In this document: piece after piece, positions 9,831 through 22,547 of the stretch
Numbering within the stretch: position 1 is the first letter of the stretch
How the letters are laid out: each line of letters opens with the position of its first letter
NCBI GenBank assembly: GCA_922989275.2
Contig: OV277869.1
Span: 19,726,189 to 19,790,188, forward strand
Source of the DNA: Gari tellinella
Taxonomy: Eukaryota > Mollusca > Bivalvia > Cardiida > Psammobiidae
Direction of reading: 5' to 3'
Length of the DNA stretch: 64,000 nt
Program-made: the position numbers and the translations under genes
Notes under the pieces: generated by a model
Seen by the model: only the letters and a program-made list of their open reading frames with translations
Database searches by the model: none
Told to the model about the DNA's origin: nothing

Positions 9831-11995
9831 GGCATGTGGCTACATAAGCAATCTGACAGTAAAACATGAATCTGGTTTAGGAGCTGTCTGATCACTGTCA
9901 CCTTGCTTTAAGCTGTCCTCTGATTTTTTTATAATGTTAAGGGATTGCAAAACCAGATTCTGAGAGCAGATTTGGGGGTCACACTATTGCTATTTTGTCA
10001 TTCATTAAGATCTTAAAAATCATGATATGATTGTTAAGGTGTATAGATAGGTTAACTGCGCTATATCAGAATTGATGCTCTAACTCATTATCAACATGTA
10101 ACGCCATTTCCTAACCTTTGTAAATACGTTCAGTGGAGATGTCTAGACTTTGAAATGGGTATTTTTGGAATATTAAAAGAAATTATCTAAATGGTGCATT
10201 TAATGGCTTCTCGATAATGCTTGATGCTGGGTCTAGCCCAGCCAGCCTTTGAAAGAGAGGATTTCTTTTTATAAATTATTTAGGCACTTTGAATATATAT
10301 TTTTGGATATTATATAATTAAAGGAGTCAATATATCTTTATTTGATGCTAATTATTCAATAGTTTCACAGTGAATTTCTCTCAGCCAATCAGATAGCTTA
10401 ATTTGGTCATGTGACTGACACAATTATAAATATCAGACCCACAGGGCCAACCTTCAGACAATCCTGAGACAATGGGATGACGCATCTGATAAAGCTTATG
10501 CGGGACTATAAACCTCAGCAGAAACAACAACAACAACCTTCAGATCTCAAATTAGGAGCTCAACTAGCAGCAACTGACTAGAGGAGTAAATCGGTTAGAT
10601 TTTCACACTTTATCTTCAGACTCCCTTTGTGTGGAGCTCAACTGGCAGTAACTGACTAGAAGAGCAAATCACTTTAAGTATCACTCTTAATTTAGGTATT
10701 TTCTTGACGTTTCTGCTAGCATTAACTGTTTATAGTCCAATCAATCTACACTTTGACCTAGACGAAATTGCAAAATATTATTTTCGATGGTATCATGATG
10801 CATCAATCAATAACAATAAGATATCAAAAGTCTAGAAAAATCTATGTAGCCGTTTAAGTGAAAAATGCATTTTTAAACTGGAACATTCCCTTCGAAACAC
10901 GCTATGCGTCCCGATTATGCCACCGTACCTTGCTTTCTTCACGTGAGCGTCTTGCAATATCGTATTGACGCTGTGTGCACAATGTTTATTTGAGTGTATT
11001 TTCATTCGAGGAAAGCGGATTTCATAAGTTAAAAGGTAAGAACGTTATTTTCTTATATTTACATTCGCTCTGTATAACTCTAAGGAAAAAGCGATGTTCA
11101 ATTTTCAGCGAACCCTCACTTCAGATCTGGTTCTAACTAGTTTAAAAAAATATGCCATTCGGCGGAGAGATACCGACCAAGTTAGGATCTACTTTTAGAT
11201 TATCCGTTTGGGTCTCTCGAAACCCCTATTTAAGGTCGGAGACATTCAATTAAAATCAAACTGCGATAGAAAAAGTTAAATGCTGATTTTAAAGGAGATT
11301 ATCATATTACGCTCCGTCATTAAAGCTGTACGCTTTCTCTCCCTTTAAAAATCCGAGTGAGTGGTGCTCTATATATAGATTAGACAAGTTGTCTTCTAGC
11401 TACGGTTTGAAATTGTTCACCAGAGTTACATAGGAAAGTCGCTCGAGCATAAAGCAAAATAATGCTTTCACACTTTCTAAATTAGGAACGTAATGTTCCG
11501 TTCTGACATATTTAAACTATCCTATCGGTCGTAATTGTAAATTAACATATGCCTCGGATAGCGGTGTGTGTACATGCTATGTAGTCGCATTTCAGCGTTG
11601 CTTTTCGCGGTTGCTTTGTGTAAAGCATGTATAAAAGCAAGCGCCACCTAATTGTTTAAAATATGCTTTGATAATGGATATTCAGATTAAAAATTGTGTT
11701 TTAGTTTCTTACAAGCGTTCTTAAAGCACAGCGAGAATGTTTACTGGGTAAAACCCTGAATTTATAATGCAAATACAGTACATGTAGTTGGGACTTTTCA
11801 CACGATATTTAGAAACTTGAATGGCTATTACATCGATATTACATTTATCAAACCTATTTGGCCGGTATATGATATATATTAATATACATGAAAACAAATC
11901 TGGTCAGACTACAAAATAAATGGCAAGACAGAAAATAGAAATATAAATATAAGGAATAAACCGTATCTTTTTGCCGCTCACGACGGTATGAATAC
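9831..11995. other. Gene-free stretch
   Basis: I find no exon with convincing splice sites or a domain. At 10513-10538 there is a short CAA-rich run, and 9880-9945 resembles worn TTAA-element interior. The rest is AT-rich DNA without visible structure. Confidence 0.4.
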
Positions 11996-12135
11996 ATTAG
12001 CTTCGGGGTAAGTTTATCCAATATGGCGCGAACATCCAACATGGCCGGTCTACCCCGCTCACATCCAACATGGCCGCTCTACCTCCGCGAACATCCAATA
12101 TGGCACGAACATCCAACATGGCCGCCCTGACATCG
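11996..12135. repeat. ACATCCAACATGGCCGC short repeats
   Basis: Six copies of (A)CATCCAAYATGGC occur at irregular 20-45 bp spacing, several followed by CGCTCTACC-like text. ATGGCCGC/ATGGCG echoes the YY1-like motif of the two larger satellites, on a different background. Confidence 0.65.
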
Positions 12136-12170
12136 ACGAATATCCGTGACGCCCTTCAATGAACTTCATC

Positions 12171-12321
12171 CATAGTACCCACGCCACCGAAAGTAGGTCA
12201 AGTTATGTCATAGTACCCACGCCACCGAAAGTAGGTCAAGTTATGTCATAGAACCCACGCCACCAAAAGTAGGTCAAGTTATGTCATAGAAAGCACGCCA
12301 CCGAAAGTAGGTCAAGTTATG
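12171..12321. repeat. 38-bp tandem repeat, four units
   Basis: Four consecutive units begin CATAGTACCCACGCCACC and end GTAGGTCAAGTTATG. They differ by only a few substitutions, so the array is recent. It follows the ATGGCC repeats directly. Confidence 0.9.
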
Positions 12322-12486
12322 CAATGTTACGTCCATGGCGGCCATCTTTGTTTGAATGCAAAGTGGCGCTTATACTACTACTAGAAATAGGCTATCAGGT
12401 AAAGGGTTAAAAAAATTTGAGTATTATATAAAACTGAACTAATTTGTTTTATATTCATACAAAATGAACCGTAATCAGATCACTTC

Positions 12487-12716
12487 TTAACCTTTTCCCT
12501 CATAGAAGCGCCTTTTAGCAAATGTGATTTATTACTCCGCTGAAGAAAATAGTTCCAATTTAATCAGTCATGACTATAGATTATAGGGATATATTTTTAT
12601 ATTCTAGCACATGAAAGCTTAAAGCAGACTGAAAGTAAAGCAGAATGAGCATTCAATCTGCTTTAAGTAGTCACCTATCTTCAATACTAGGAATAGGCTA
12701 TCAGGTAAAGGGTTAA
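12487..12716. mobile_element. TTAA-bounded inverted-repeat element, TTAACCCTTTCCC family
   Basis: Ends are TTAACCTTTTCCCTC and GGTAAAGGGTTAA, with the internal GAAAGTAAAGCAGAATGAGC / ATTCAATCTGC hairpin remnant. A solitary right end of the same family lies at 12383-12412. Confidence 0.75.
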
Positions 12717-12971
12717 ATATACAAAAATGTACTTTTAAACTGAAAGCGGATATCATTTTCATGTTAAGGCAGGTGGCTGCTCAAAAACTAGGTGAATATA
12801 AAACAGAACTCTTTTCGGAGCTTTCCATTTTACGTTCACCTTGCTTTAAGTTGCCACATGTCTTTCATTCAATCCATTAGCCTTATTGTAGTGGTCTTAA
12901 TAGAGAGGTTTGACTGTATAACTCCTTTGCAAGGAGTCTGAAAGTTGTCTCTTATCTAGGTCAGCACTGGT

Positions 12972-13223
12972 TTAACCCATTACCCCATAGCATGTTTCTA
13001 GTTTTTAAAACAAGTTATTACTTAAAGCAGGTTGAAAGTAAAGCAGAATGCGCCTTAGGGCACATTCTGCTTTAATTTCAGCCTACTTTAAGCAAAATTC
13101 TGCTAGAATATAGAAAATAGTTCTTCAGGTTAATTTCTATAATGGTGTAAATTGGACCTATTTTACTCACTGGATGAATAAACTAGAGGGGTAAAAAGGT
13201 GTATTTATGAGGTAATGGGTTAA
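12972..13223. mobile_element. TTAA-bounded inverted-repeat element, reverse orientation
   Basis: Starts TTAACCCATTACCCCATAG, has TTTCTAGTTTTTAAAAC, then the AAGTAAAGCAGAATGCGCC hairpin, and ends GAGGTAATGGGTTAA. It is the same family as 12487-12716 but inverted. Confidence 0.75.
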
Positions 13224-13488
13224 ATAATTTGAAGACAAGCCACTGAGAGTCAATGTTGACTGGTTCTCTATGAGTAACTGGAGTCCAATTGAAAATAAAG
13301 CACTGTTATGTTTAAGGTAGCAAGATTTAATGTAACAGCTTACATATGAAAATATCAGGGCTGCCATAAGTTGACATAAAAAATCGTAAGATTTCCAAAT
13401 TTCCAAATTTGCATTTTTTTCAAGTACGATTTTACGAATCGTACCTGGACGGTTCGTCCGGTCCGGAATTTTCCCTTCTTTGTCCTTT

Positions 13489-15210
13489 GTAAAAATAACC
13501 TGTATACACCGGACCCTCTGGAAACCGAATACCGGACGGATCACCGCCACAATTTGCTTTATTTCAGCTCATTTTGACCTCTGTAAACCGGACGGTCAAT
13601 CCTGCCGAACGGAAACAAAATTTCTTGGTTTCACGCTGAGCGTGTCATAGCCTCTGGGCATCGCGTCGCCATTGTTTTACAACGCCCTGTGTGTACTGCA
13701 CTATTAGTCGGGATTAATAACATATCTAGGTGTCAACTTTATATCTATTGACAGGAGAAACGGTCCAGTGGAAACTGTGAAAACAAATTTTATGAACGCG
13801 GAAATCATCATAAATGATCTGCTCCCACATAAGATAGACTTACAAATTAGCGCTTATTCAATCGTGAATGTTTGCATACTTATTAACAGTAATTATAATT
13901 AAACCCGTTGCCGCACTTTCATTATCAATTACAGCTCTTAATTTGACTAGATCTAGATCTACAAAACCACGAATTAAGAACTTCATTCGTGATAAAACAC
14001 CTTTGTTTCCATAGCTTCATATTTGGACGATTTTATGAATTTTGATAAAAAATCTGAAGTTAACATAGATCTACTGTGTGAAAGGGTCATTTCTGAAAAG
14101 TCTTTGATTACTTTTGCAAACAGTTGGGATCCTGATGAGACGCCGCGAAACGCAGCGTCTCATCAGGATCCAAACTGTTTGTCAGTCAGACCGTATTTTG
14201 AAAATAAATGTTCAACAATTCTTATTTTGGAACAAGCAGACGACAGTGACGTGACGCTACATCTCATCATGATCCATGCTGTCACTCAGGTCTGCAAACG
14301 TTGTTAAATCTAGATGTGGATCTATACATTTCTTTCAGGAAAACCTTAAGACGAGAGTCAAACAGTTTGGATCCAGATTTGATGGCGCAAAACGCGGCGT
14401 CTGATCTGGAACTAATCTTTTTGTAAACAGTTAAGTCGCGCCCAGCATGCGACGGGTTGATGTTAAGGGCGTCATGACAACGATGGGGATTTATCTAAGT
14501 TTTACGGTTTCGAATTCTGTGTTTATTGATTTGTTACACGGGTAACTGTCTTTGTTTTCCTCTAGATCGCTTCTTTGGTAAGATAAAACAATATTTATCT
14601 TTAAATCGTTATTTATTGTCTCTATTCATACCTTCATTGACTCGAATTCAATTTAACACCTTCACTGCCGGATAATTGTTTTCTTCTTCGAGAAATAAGT
14701 TTTTATTAAAGACATTTAGGTTTCAATTAAAGCATTCTGGATCAGGACCAGACCCCGAATTTCTTGGTTTCTTATCAGATTTCTAAACTACATCCGTCAT
14801 CATGGTCTAAATTTAGTTTTTTCCACACGTGTACAATGATTGTCACGTGGTGATCATGTGATTGTGAGTTTTTCAAAATGACGGTGTAAACTTTTAAAAT
14901 GGATTCCAAAACAAAACACCGCTGGAAATGAAAGATAACACGTTACACATGTCAGTATTTTATTTATTCGTTTTAAACAATAAATCAAGAAACACTTTGT
15001 GTTCACGTAAGGAAAATAAAAAAACATTCAACAATACATTTATTAGAATAAAGTAATGTGTATTGAACGGCGCATGGGGAACACGAGTACATGTACACAT
15101 ATTAGTGGTAATCTGCCGACAATCAATAATCCTGACTAAACCGGACACCTCTGACAACCGGACGATCGGGTCAGTCCGGAGGGCGTCCGGTTTTCACAGG
15201 TTCTACTGTA
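13489..15210. mobile_element. Pogo-like element with imperfect terminal repeats
   Basis: The right end read backwards is TACAGTAGAACCTGTGAAAA then CCGGACGCCCTCCGG. The left end reads AATAACCTGTATACACCGG then ACCCTCTGGAAACCG. TACAGTAGAACC with CCGGA blocks is typical of pogo/Tigger ends. The interior holds two core palindromes (14116-14184, 14355-14426) and no recognisable transposase, so it is non-autonomous or a deletion derivative. Confidence 0.55.
14116..14184. repeat. Core palindrome cassette
   Basis: GCAAACAGTTGGGATCCTGA faces TCAGGATCCAAACTGTTTG around a loop of GACGCCGCGAAACGCAGCGTC. It belongs to the cassette described at 23652-23716. Confidence 0.85.
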
Positions 15211-16420
15211 TTTAGGGTTGATTTAAACAATATATTTCAAAATGACAAACCGTGTAGACACTGATCAGGGTCTACACTGTTTGCATGGAACAAGTGTAAT
15301 CCTCACAGGTATGTTGTTGGTAAATGACGAGTATACTCGTCGCTAGGGTTGAATGTGTTAACCGTTAGTATATAAATGGTGCTTAATGGTGCCAATAGCA
15401 GCCACTGGTACTAACAGTATTTTCCCATTTTTACCAACCTTAAAACTCCGAACGCACCTAATAAATCGATGACAAAATGTCTAAAAGTTTAACAAATCCA
15501 AGTCATGATCGGTAGGATGTGGATGTGGAAGGATGGTGTGGGTCTGGTCTAATTTCGCCCTATATCTATAGTAAAATGCCAGAGCAACAGCTCACTTCAA
15601 AACATGATCCAGGCCATTAAAGACATACCCGTCAAATCCATGGACAATTTAGGAAAATTAACCTATGATATCACCAATTAAATGTCTTGCTATCAATGTT
15701 ACCTAAGGTCACTGTCAAAATAAAGGTAAACACCTTTCACTTGAATCATCCCATTCAATGTGTTTCCATTTGCATTCGCCTGATGAAAATTCTAAAAATA
15801 CTGAAATGAGATCCCTAAAACAATGCCCTTTATTGGAAAGGACCACAAATACTCATTTTTCATCAAGAAAACCGTTCAAACTCCCCCACAGGCAACACTA
15901 AACATGGCAAATCTTTGAAATTGTATTTTTCAAGGGACTGCTTCTGTAACCTCAACGACCCGGAAGTGATTGCTGATTAGGCCGACACCAAATTTACACT
16001 CTCTTTCACTTCCGACTTCTATATTCACCTCTGTCGCAGGCTACGCACTACTTTCGGCGTAATTAGGCCTAGTATTCTTAAGAATTATAGCCTTTTGAAC
16101 AGTCTCTGTCAGCGTCTTTTTCAAGAAAAAGTACCAAAGACACATTTTAAAAAGCGAATCTAATGGCCTACCGTAGCTGAATGATGGTGTTCCGTGGTTA
16201 CTTACGATACATACAGGAAATTCATCAAATGGTAAAGCTGTTTAACTTACTAAATACACGAACTAGTTCTAGAATTTGTCATATTTTACATAAAGAGATA
16301 CTTTTGATTTTAATCGGAAAGTTTTATTACTTACAAATTGTACAAGTAAAGTAATGTCAAGATTTTTGACATTTAGCCTGTGACAGAGACCTCAGGTCTT
16401 TTCTCGTTTTGTAGGTATAT
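15211..16420. other. Gene-free stretch with worn repeat ends
   Basis: At 15245-15362 there is the right part of a third-family TTAA element: GATCAGGGTCTACACTG, then GACGAGTATACTCGTC and GAATGTGTTAA. The remainder shows no coding signal. Confidence 0.4.
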
Positions 16421-16424
16421 TTGT

Positions 16425-16510
16425 ACATTATATAATTTCACGTGAAGCGCTTTTGAGCGCACAACTCCTATGTGAAAAGAGCGCTATATAAATCGGGTAC
16501 AATAATAATA
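16425..16510. repeat. SINE tail-like sequence
   Basis: GAAGCGCTTTTGAGCGC, then AAGAGCGCTATATAAATCGG and an (AAT)n run resemble the 3' tails of several invertebrate SINE families. No tRNA head is visible upstream. Confidence 0.4.
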
Positions 16511-16639
16511 AGAATACTTGACAAATTGTTTTTATTTGTATTTTTACTATCTACCATATCTCTTTTATATGGTATATAGTAAAAAATGATTACATGAAAT
16601 TTTGACCCAGTTAAAATATGAACCAGGGATTAAATTAAC

Positions 16640-16905
16640 ACTGTTAAAGCAGACCCTGTGTCGATTTAAACGTTACAAACAGACTCTCCATCTATTCTGA
16701 ACTTTAAGAGAATATGCATGGGTCGATTCTCAACGTTAAAAAAGACCCTTTGGTGATTCTTAAGGTTTAAATTTAACCTGTTTCGATTTTAAACGTTAAA
16801 ACAGACTCCATGACGATTCTTAACGTTAAAAGAAGATCAAGTGGTCATTCTCAACGTTAAAAAAGACCCTGTGTCACGTTAAAACAGACCCTGTGCCTCT
16901 TTTTA
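16640..16905. repeat. Degenerate ~36-bp tandem repeat
   Basis: Units of the type AACGTTAAAACAGACCCTGT plus CGATTCT recur about seven times, some shortened. Divergence between units is moderate. Confidence 0.75.
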
Positions 16906-16964
16906 CCACAGAGTTTTAATATCATGTAACACCGACGTTGCCTTTTCTTCAAAGTAATTGCAAC

Positions 16965-17321
16965 TACAGTGCCTTCTCCCCACAACGGCCCTCCCAACTA
17001 CGACTCCATCCTTATAACGACCCTTGTCGCAGTGTTCCCTAAACAAGACAATTATGTCAAACGTATTCACGACTGCAATGTCCAATGCTTATAATTGTCG
17101 TCTGCTATTTTTCTGAAAGCTACATAATGGACATTTTGACAGAAAAGAACTTAGTGACGAGTGACAAATAGCTTGAATCCAGATCAGACGCCGCGTGACG
17201 TTGCGTCTGATCTGGATTCAAGCTGTTTGCAAATTTCCCTCCCTATAAAGACTCACTCCGAACAACGAACATAATTTTTGTCTCTCGTTGGGTTGCGTTT
17301 TAGAGAGGGGCACTGTACAGT
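16965..17321. mobile_element. Inverted-repeat element, CAGTGCTCCCTC family, complete copy
   Basis: The left end TACAGTGCCTTCTCCCC faces GAGAGGGGCACTGTA on the right. Inside are CAATTATGTC, ATTGTCGTCTGCT, GTGACGAGTGACAAATAGC, the core palindrome (17166-17234) and CCCTCCCTATAAAGACTC. It serves as the reference for the interrupted copy next door. Confidence 0.8.
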
Positions 17322-17409
17322 TTTTCCCTTACAATAATTTGGTTTACTCTATCGGATGAGCCCAAAAAGCATACATGTATCTTAACCCCATTCACTACCA
17401 TTCTAATAA

Positions 17410-17525
17410 ACAACAGTGCCCCCCACCCCTACAACGACCCATCCAACAACGAATCCCTCCTTACACCGACCTTTGCAGCAGTTCCCTAAACAGGGCAATT
17501 ATGTCCAAACTATTCACGGCTGCAA
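17410..17525. mobile_element. Left part of a CAGTGCTCCCTC element cut by a LINE
   Basis: CAACAGTGCCCCCCACCCC, the GACCCATCCAACAACG block and ATTCACGGCTGCAA align with 16965-17090 of the neighbouring copy. At the next base the sequence changes to the LINE tail. The missing half resumes at 21114. Confidence 0.85.
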
Positions 17526-20500
17526 GATAGATAGAATCTTTATTTACATCTCATCAATGCACATTCAATACATATAAGAACATATACAATAGAATCTTAA
17601 AAATAGCGCAAAGCCATTCCTTAAAGGAATTATAAGAGATGATACAAATGACATAACATGTCATGTATAACACAGATATTTATAACATCACAGTATGACA
17701 CAAATGAATAAAATGTTACAATTTATAATAATGCTTTAACATATTAAAGCCGTGCAAAAAGGAGAATAAAGAAAAACTAAGTATAGTCAACCAAAGCAAG
17801 ATAAAATATTCCGATGTTCAAAAATTAACATCTGTTAATAAAACAGAAAGATCAAAATGAAATGATTATTATCTAATCGAATTGAACTAAGATTATTTAC
17901 ATATTAAAAATTGTCGCCTCTGTAAAATGTTAAAGCAGGTTTTGGCACAATCTCTTATCATGTTAGTGTTGGAAAATAGAAACACATATTTATTAAAATC
18001 ATCTAGGTCTAAGAAATCTGGATTAAAAGTACTTGCTTTTGTATACAACTCTTCTCTTAAATCATTGTAAACATGACTGTTCAAAATCACATGTATTTCA
18101 TTTTCTACAGTACTATTAATACAAAATGGGCAAACTCTACGTTCCTCACGAAGACCCTCATAACGGCCAGTTTCAATTCGAATTGGAGCTACACCTAATC
18201 GAAATTTACAAAAAGCTGACCGCTGCAAAGGCGGGAGTATCATTTTACAGTATTGCTCTGTAGAAAAGTCGGATTTACAGCAATTATACAATCTCAACTT
18301 GTTTCGACCACGGCCAGATACTCCAACATAACAATTAATTCTATGTAGCCAGCTACTAATAAAATTTTCAAAGGTTTTAGTCTCAACAACTTGAGAAAAT
18401 GATCTAGAAATCGGAAAGTCTAAACGACAATATATATTCAAATCGTTCTCATAAAAATAAGACTGAACTTTATAGTACCAATTTTTACAAGAACGATTTG
18501 ATCTTCCGTACGACCAAAATGCAACGCGTTTATTAACCCTTGACCTGTCCATACACGATATATGTGACCAGTACAGGGCAATACATTTCCACTGTCGAAC
18601 TAAAGGTGGCTTCCAGCCCATTTCTCCAGCTACACCATCATTTGATGTGTATTTGCCTACACCTAAAAAGAATCTTTGGGCTCTGTTATGGACGGCTTCT
18701 ATACAAGAGTATGTTTTATAACCCCATATAGAAGCACTATAATCAATAACTGGCCATACAACAGAATCGTACAACTTTGAAAATACGTCATGGGGAAAAC
18801 CGCCTAATGTTTTACACTTGGCCATCAAAAGGCCCAAGGCTCGGCTGGCACTCTGGGCAACAGCTTTAACAGTCACATTGTAATCAAGGTTTTCATGAAG
18901 AATAACTCCAAGATAAGTGTATCTATCTACAGTGAGCAACTGGTTAGCTCCTAATGTGAAATTAAATGGTGTGCGTGGTACTGAAGGAGTTCTAAAGTGT
19001 ACAATATTGCTTTTAGCTGCATTGACATGCATATCATTCAAACCACACCAGTCGCTCAATGCAGACAATAATAATTGGAGATCTTCTTCAGATTCTGCTA
19101 AAATAACAATATCATCCGCATATAACATGATACATGTTTTCTCATCATCTATAGGTACACCAACATTAAAAGTCTTCAAGTACAATGAAAAATCATTAAT
19201 AAAAAGATTGAAAAGTATCGGTGAAATTATGCAGCCCTGACGTAATCCACAATTTTCTTCAAACCACTCTGTATTAAGGGAATTTACACGCACACAAGCC
19301 GTCACAGAGTTATATAATGATTTTATCGCTGCAAACATTTTACCACAAATTCCTATGTCCGAAAGTCTATTCCATAATATATTTCTATTAATGGTATCAT
19401 AGACTTTTTTAAAATCAATAAAAGCACAAAATGTAGATTTACGCAGCTTTTTTCTTGTTTCAATAATACCTGTTAATGAGGAAATATGATCGATAGTACT
19501 TCTGCCTTTTCTGAAGCCATTTTGCTCATCACAAACTTTATCGTTATCTTCAGACCAAGTGATAAGTCTACTATTTAAAACATGACAGTATAACTTATAC
19601 ATAGATGCGGCTAAGGATATACCCCTGTAAGACAAAGGATCTCTTTTATCCAAAGTGGAAGATTTTGGTATTGGGTTTATAATACATTTCCCCAATAATG
19701 TCGGTACAATACCTTTATCAAAACATATATTGAATAAAACATGTAGAAAAGCAAGTGAAGAATCGTTATTTAAAACTTCAACTGGTATTTGATCAAACCC
19801 ACATGCCTTACCCTTGTTAACAGAGAATAAGGCTTGACGAACTTCTAATATAGAAATATGCTCATTAAAACTAGCTTCCGTATTTGGGTTAACTTCTATT
19901 ACATCATTATCCAATGATACTGAATTTGGCGTGAGGAACAGAGAGCTAAAATCGTTTCTCCATCTTGAAAGAACGGTGTCTATATCATGTGATATAGACC
20001 CATCTGACATAACAACTTCCATAGGGATAGTATTACTGGATGAACAATTTACACCAATTTTACCTATCGACTTCCAAAATTTTGATTTGTCAACTTTACA
20101 CTCATCTAGTAACTGCTTCTGTAAAGCATACCAATAGAAACGTTTAGCCCTCTGTACCTCACGATCAAATAATTTACGCTTACCAACATAAACACATTTC
20201 AACGTAACTCTATTACATTTCACTTTACAAGATAACCAACTTTTCTCTGCTACACATACATCATTCCATAATTCAGACAACTTATCAGACCACCATGGTT
20301 TACCTGGGCGACGTTTCTTGTTATTGGATCCAATACGAATTTCTTTGCTTGGTAATCGTTTAGACATATTATCTTTAACTATATTACACCAATCACTGTA
20401 TATTGAATCTATATCTGACTGTGTACGGAAACCACACTCAAGTTTCGAAATAGTTAAATCAACATTATACCAAGTTTCATGATCTAACATAAAATCATTT

Positions 20501-21113
20501 GGAACATCCGATACATCAAACTTGGTATAACTTGAAGTTTGTGACAAATTACTAAACTCTTTATAAATATCACAGTCTAAACATATATTCCATGACAATA
20601 AGGAATTATCAGGCATGCTACTAGAAGCTACTGATGAAATGATATTAGACTTATTAATAAGATCTGTAACTTTTGTGATATTAAAATCATTAAAAGAAGA
20701 TAATGTTTCATGGTTAACGAAACAGTAGTCCACTACAGCCTTACCCTTTGAAACAGATGTAAAGTCATTATTGATGCTGTTTCGACCATTTAAGATGCAC
20801 ATGTTAATATTTATTAAAAAGTCTAAAAGCATTTCACCATAGCTATTATAACTAAAATCAAAAACATCCCGTTCAGGAACATCATCGATTCCTCGAATAA
20901 AATCATCGTGATTACCACATCTGCCATTAAAATCTCCACATATATACATGGTACCAATGTTTTTATACTAGAGAGTAAAGAGTCATAGAAACTGTTGACA
21001 TCAAACGCTCTGGACGAATTCTCAGGCGGGAGATAACATACACAGGGTAATATAATCAAATTATTATGTTTATGACTTAGTTTAAGCAACAAAATCCCTT
21101 CGTAAGAATCATC
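17526..21113 (-). mobile_element. Non-LTR retrotransposon (LINE), 5'-truncated
   Basis: The insert begins on the left with the element's 3' tail (ATAGATAG-type short repeat, then AATAAAGATTC on the minus strand) and ends on the right partway into the endonuclease domain. Both junctions fall within one copy of a CAGTGCTCCCTC transposon, so the boundaries are set by comparison with the intact copy at 16965. About the first 130-150 residues of the endonuclease and the whole 5' region are missing, the usual outcome of incomplete target-primed reverse transcription. No long target duplication can be made out; two shared A bases leave it unclear. Confidence 0.9.
17893..21113 (-). pseudogene. LINE ORF2: endonuclease-reverse transcriptase, 1018-codon open frame plus a shifted N-terminal piece
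   Basis: From 20949 to 17893 one frame is open for 1018 codons. Residues 5-8 are GDFN of the apurinic-type endonuclease, and VVDYCFVN follows near 70. RT blocks come in order: NKGKACGFDQIPVEVL, FIDFKK (about 508), LRQGCIISPILFNLFINDF (about 568), YADD (610-613) and YTYLGVIL. The C-terminus has RRVCPFC then ENEIHVILNSHVY, the Cys/His unit common in CR1/Jockey-group LINEs. A piece in another frame, ending LLSSIKTLVP near 20950, supplies more endonuclease (SYEGILLLKL, CYLPPENSSR), so one indel separates them. With its 5' end missing and a frameshift it cannot act alone. The long intact frame points to a recent insertion. Clade is not assigned. Confidence 0.92.
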
Positions 21114-21339
21114 AATGTCTTCTGCTCAAACTTGCCGTCTGCTGTTTTTACATTACAGGCATTTTGACTGATAAAATATTAATGACGAGTGACAAACAGC
21201 TTGAATCTACGCGGCGTCTGATCTGGATTCAAGCTGTTTGCAAACGTAAGCCAATTTTCCCTCCCTATAACAACTCCTTCCGAACAACACACATATGTTT
21301 TAACCCATTCGGTGTCGTTGTAGAGAGGGATCGCTGTAT
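21114..21339. mobile_element. Right part of the CAGTGCTCCCTC element cut by a LINE
   Basis: AATGTCTTCTGCTC and TTGCCGTCTGCTG, then GACGAGTGACAAACAGC, a shortened core palindrome (21188-21246), CCCTCCCTATAACAACTCC and GAGAGGGATCGCTGTA match the right half of 16965-17321. Confidence 0.85.
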
Positions 21340-21607
21340 TGCCATCCCCCTAATTATTTCTCCAATTTAGTCTAGGTATTTTGACTTAAGAAGTGTCACT
21401 TGAAACCTGAGTGTCAAACAGTTCGCACCATGATCAAACAAAGTTTCTCTAACCCTTAAATGTCGTCTGTTTCAAATATATCGTCTCCGAAAAATGTTTC
21501 ATTTATTATATTATTTTGAATATAAGAAACTATATGCAAATCAGTGGTAAACACTTGGGACCCAGATTGAGAGACTAACTCGCACGTCATAGCCTAATGA
21601 TTAAGTA

Positions 21608-22165
21608 CAATGCCCCCTCCCTACAACAACACCAAATGGAAGACATAATGTGTGTGTTGTTCCGAGGGAGTTGTTTTACGGAGGGAAAGTATCAAATTCA
21701 TTTGATCAAAACGAATTAACAGTGGGTAGGACGTTATTATTTTCCAATTTATCTAGATCTACTAGTAATATTCTAAACCCCTTAGTTTAGCACCACATCG
21801 GACGCCAGGTAACCCGGGGTCTGATCTGGATACAAGCTGTTTGCCACTCTTCATTATGTTTCTTCTATCAAAATGTCAATCAAAATCAATCAAAATACTC
21901 TATATATTTTCTCAGTTTGCATAATTAATCTTCAAATTCATGAGAACTTTTCCTTACATGTACGCACATTCAACATGTATGATAAATATGTCCAATATGT
22001 AATTTTGAGAAAAACAGCATACGACAATCTTTAGTAGACAATTTTGCAGCAGTAAGAGCGTTAGACATAACTGTCTTGTTTGGGGAACAGCGGCACGCAT
22101 TGTTGTAAGGAAGGAGTCGTTGTTGGAAGTACCGTTGTAAGGAGAGAGCATTGTAGCAACGAAAA
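21608..22165. mobile_element. CAGTGCTCCCTC-family element, inverted and rearranged
   Basis: The left end is ACAATGCCCCCTCCCTACAA and the right end GAGAGAGCATTGTAGC. The interior order is the reverse of the 16965 copy, with a half core palindrome at 21793-21845 (GGACGCCAGGTAACCC, TCTGATCTGGATACAAGC). Confidence 0.65.
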
Positions 22166-22334
22166 ATGACCAGCAGGTTTCAGACACGGAACCGGTAACA
22201 ATCTCTAGTTCTGACCCCCTCCTTTTTTCTTTTTTTATCAACACTCGACAACCGGCTGGTACCTTCAAATAAAGGCCATAAGGTACCTTAGTTATAAACC
22301 CCGTCACCGCCTTATCCCCGAGTGCTTTAAGCCT

Positions 22335-22547
22335 TTAACTCTTTCCCTGCCAACGGTTCCAAAAGGGGACTTTGCAAACAATTTGGATCAGGATCCAAAA
22401 TGTTTGACACTCGTATCGACATTTCTTCAGTCGAAAAATCCATAAAGTTTACTTTAAACATAAAGTAGACGACACTGCCAATGCAGACGATATTTTGGCG
22501 GTAAGAAGGTTTCAGCAGACGATAAAACGTGACAGGGAAAAGGTTAA
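22335..22547. mobile_element. TTAA-bounded element, TTAACYCTTTCCCTGCC family
   Basis: TTAACTCTTTCCCTGCC on the left faces CAGGGAAAAGGTTAA on the right. ATATTTTGGCGG and GCAGACGAT mark this second TTAA family. The centre has GCAAACAATTTGGATCAGGA and its complement, a reduced core palindrome. Confidence 0.75.

Noticed and set aside
18540..20137. Plus-strand frames across the LINE
   Set aside because: They are antisense to the reverse transcriptase, and none has a domain.
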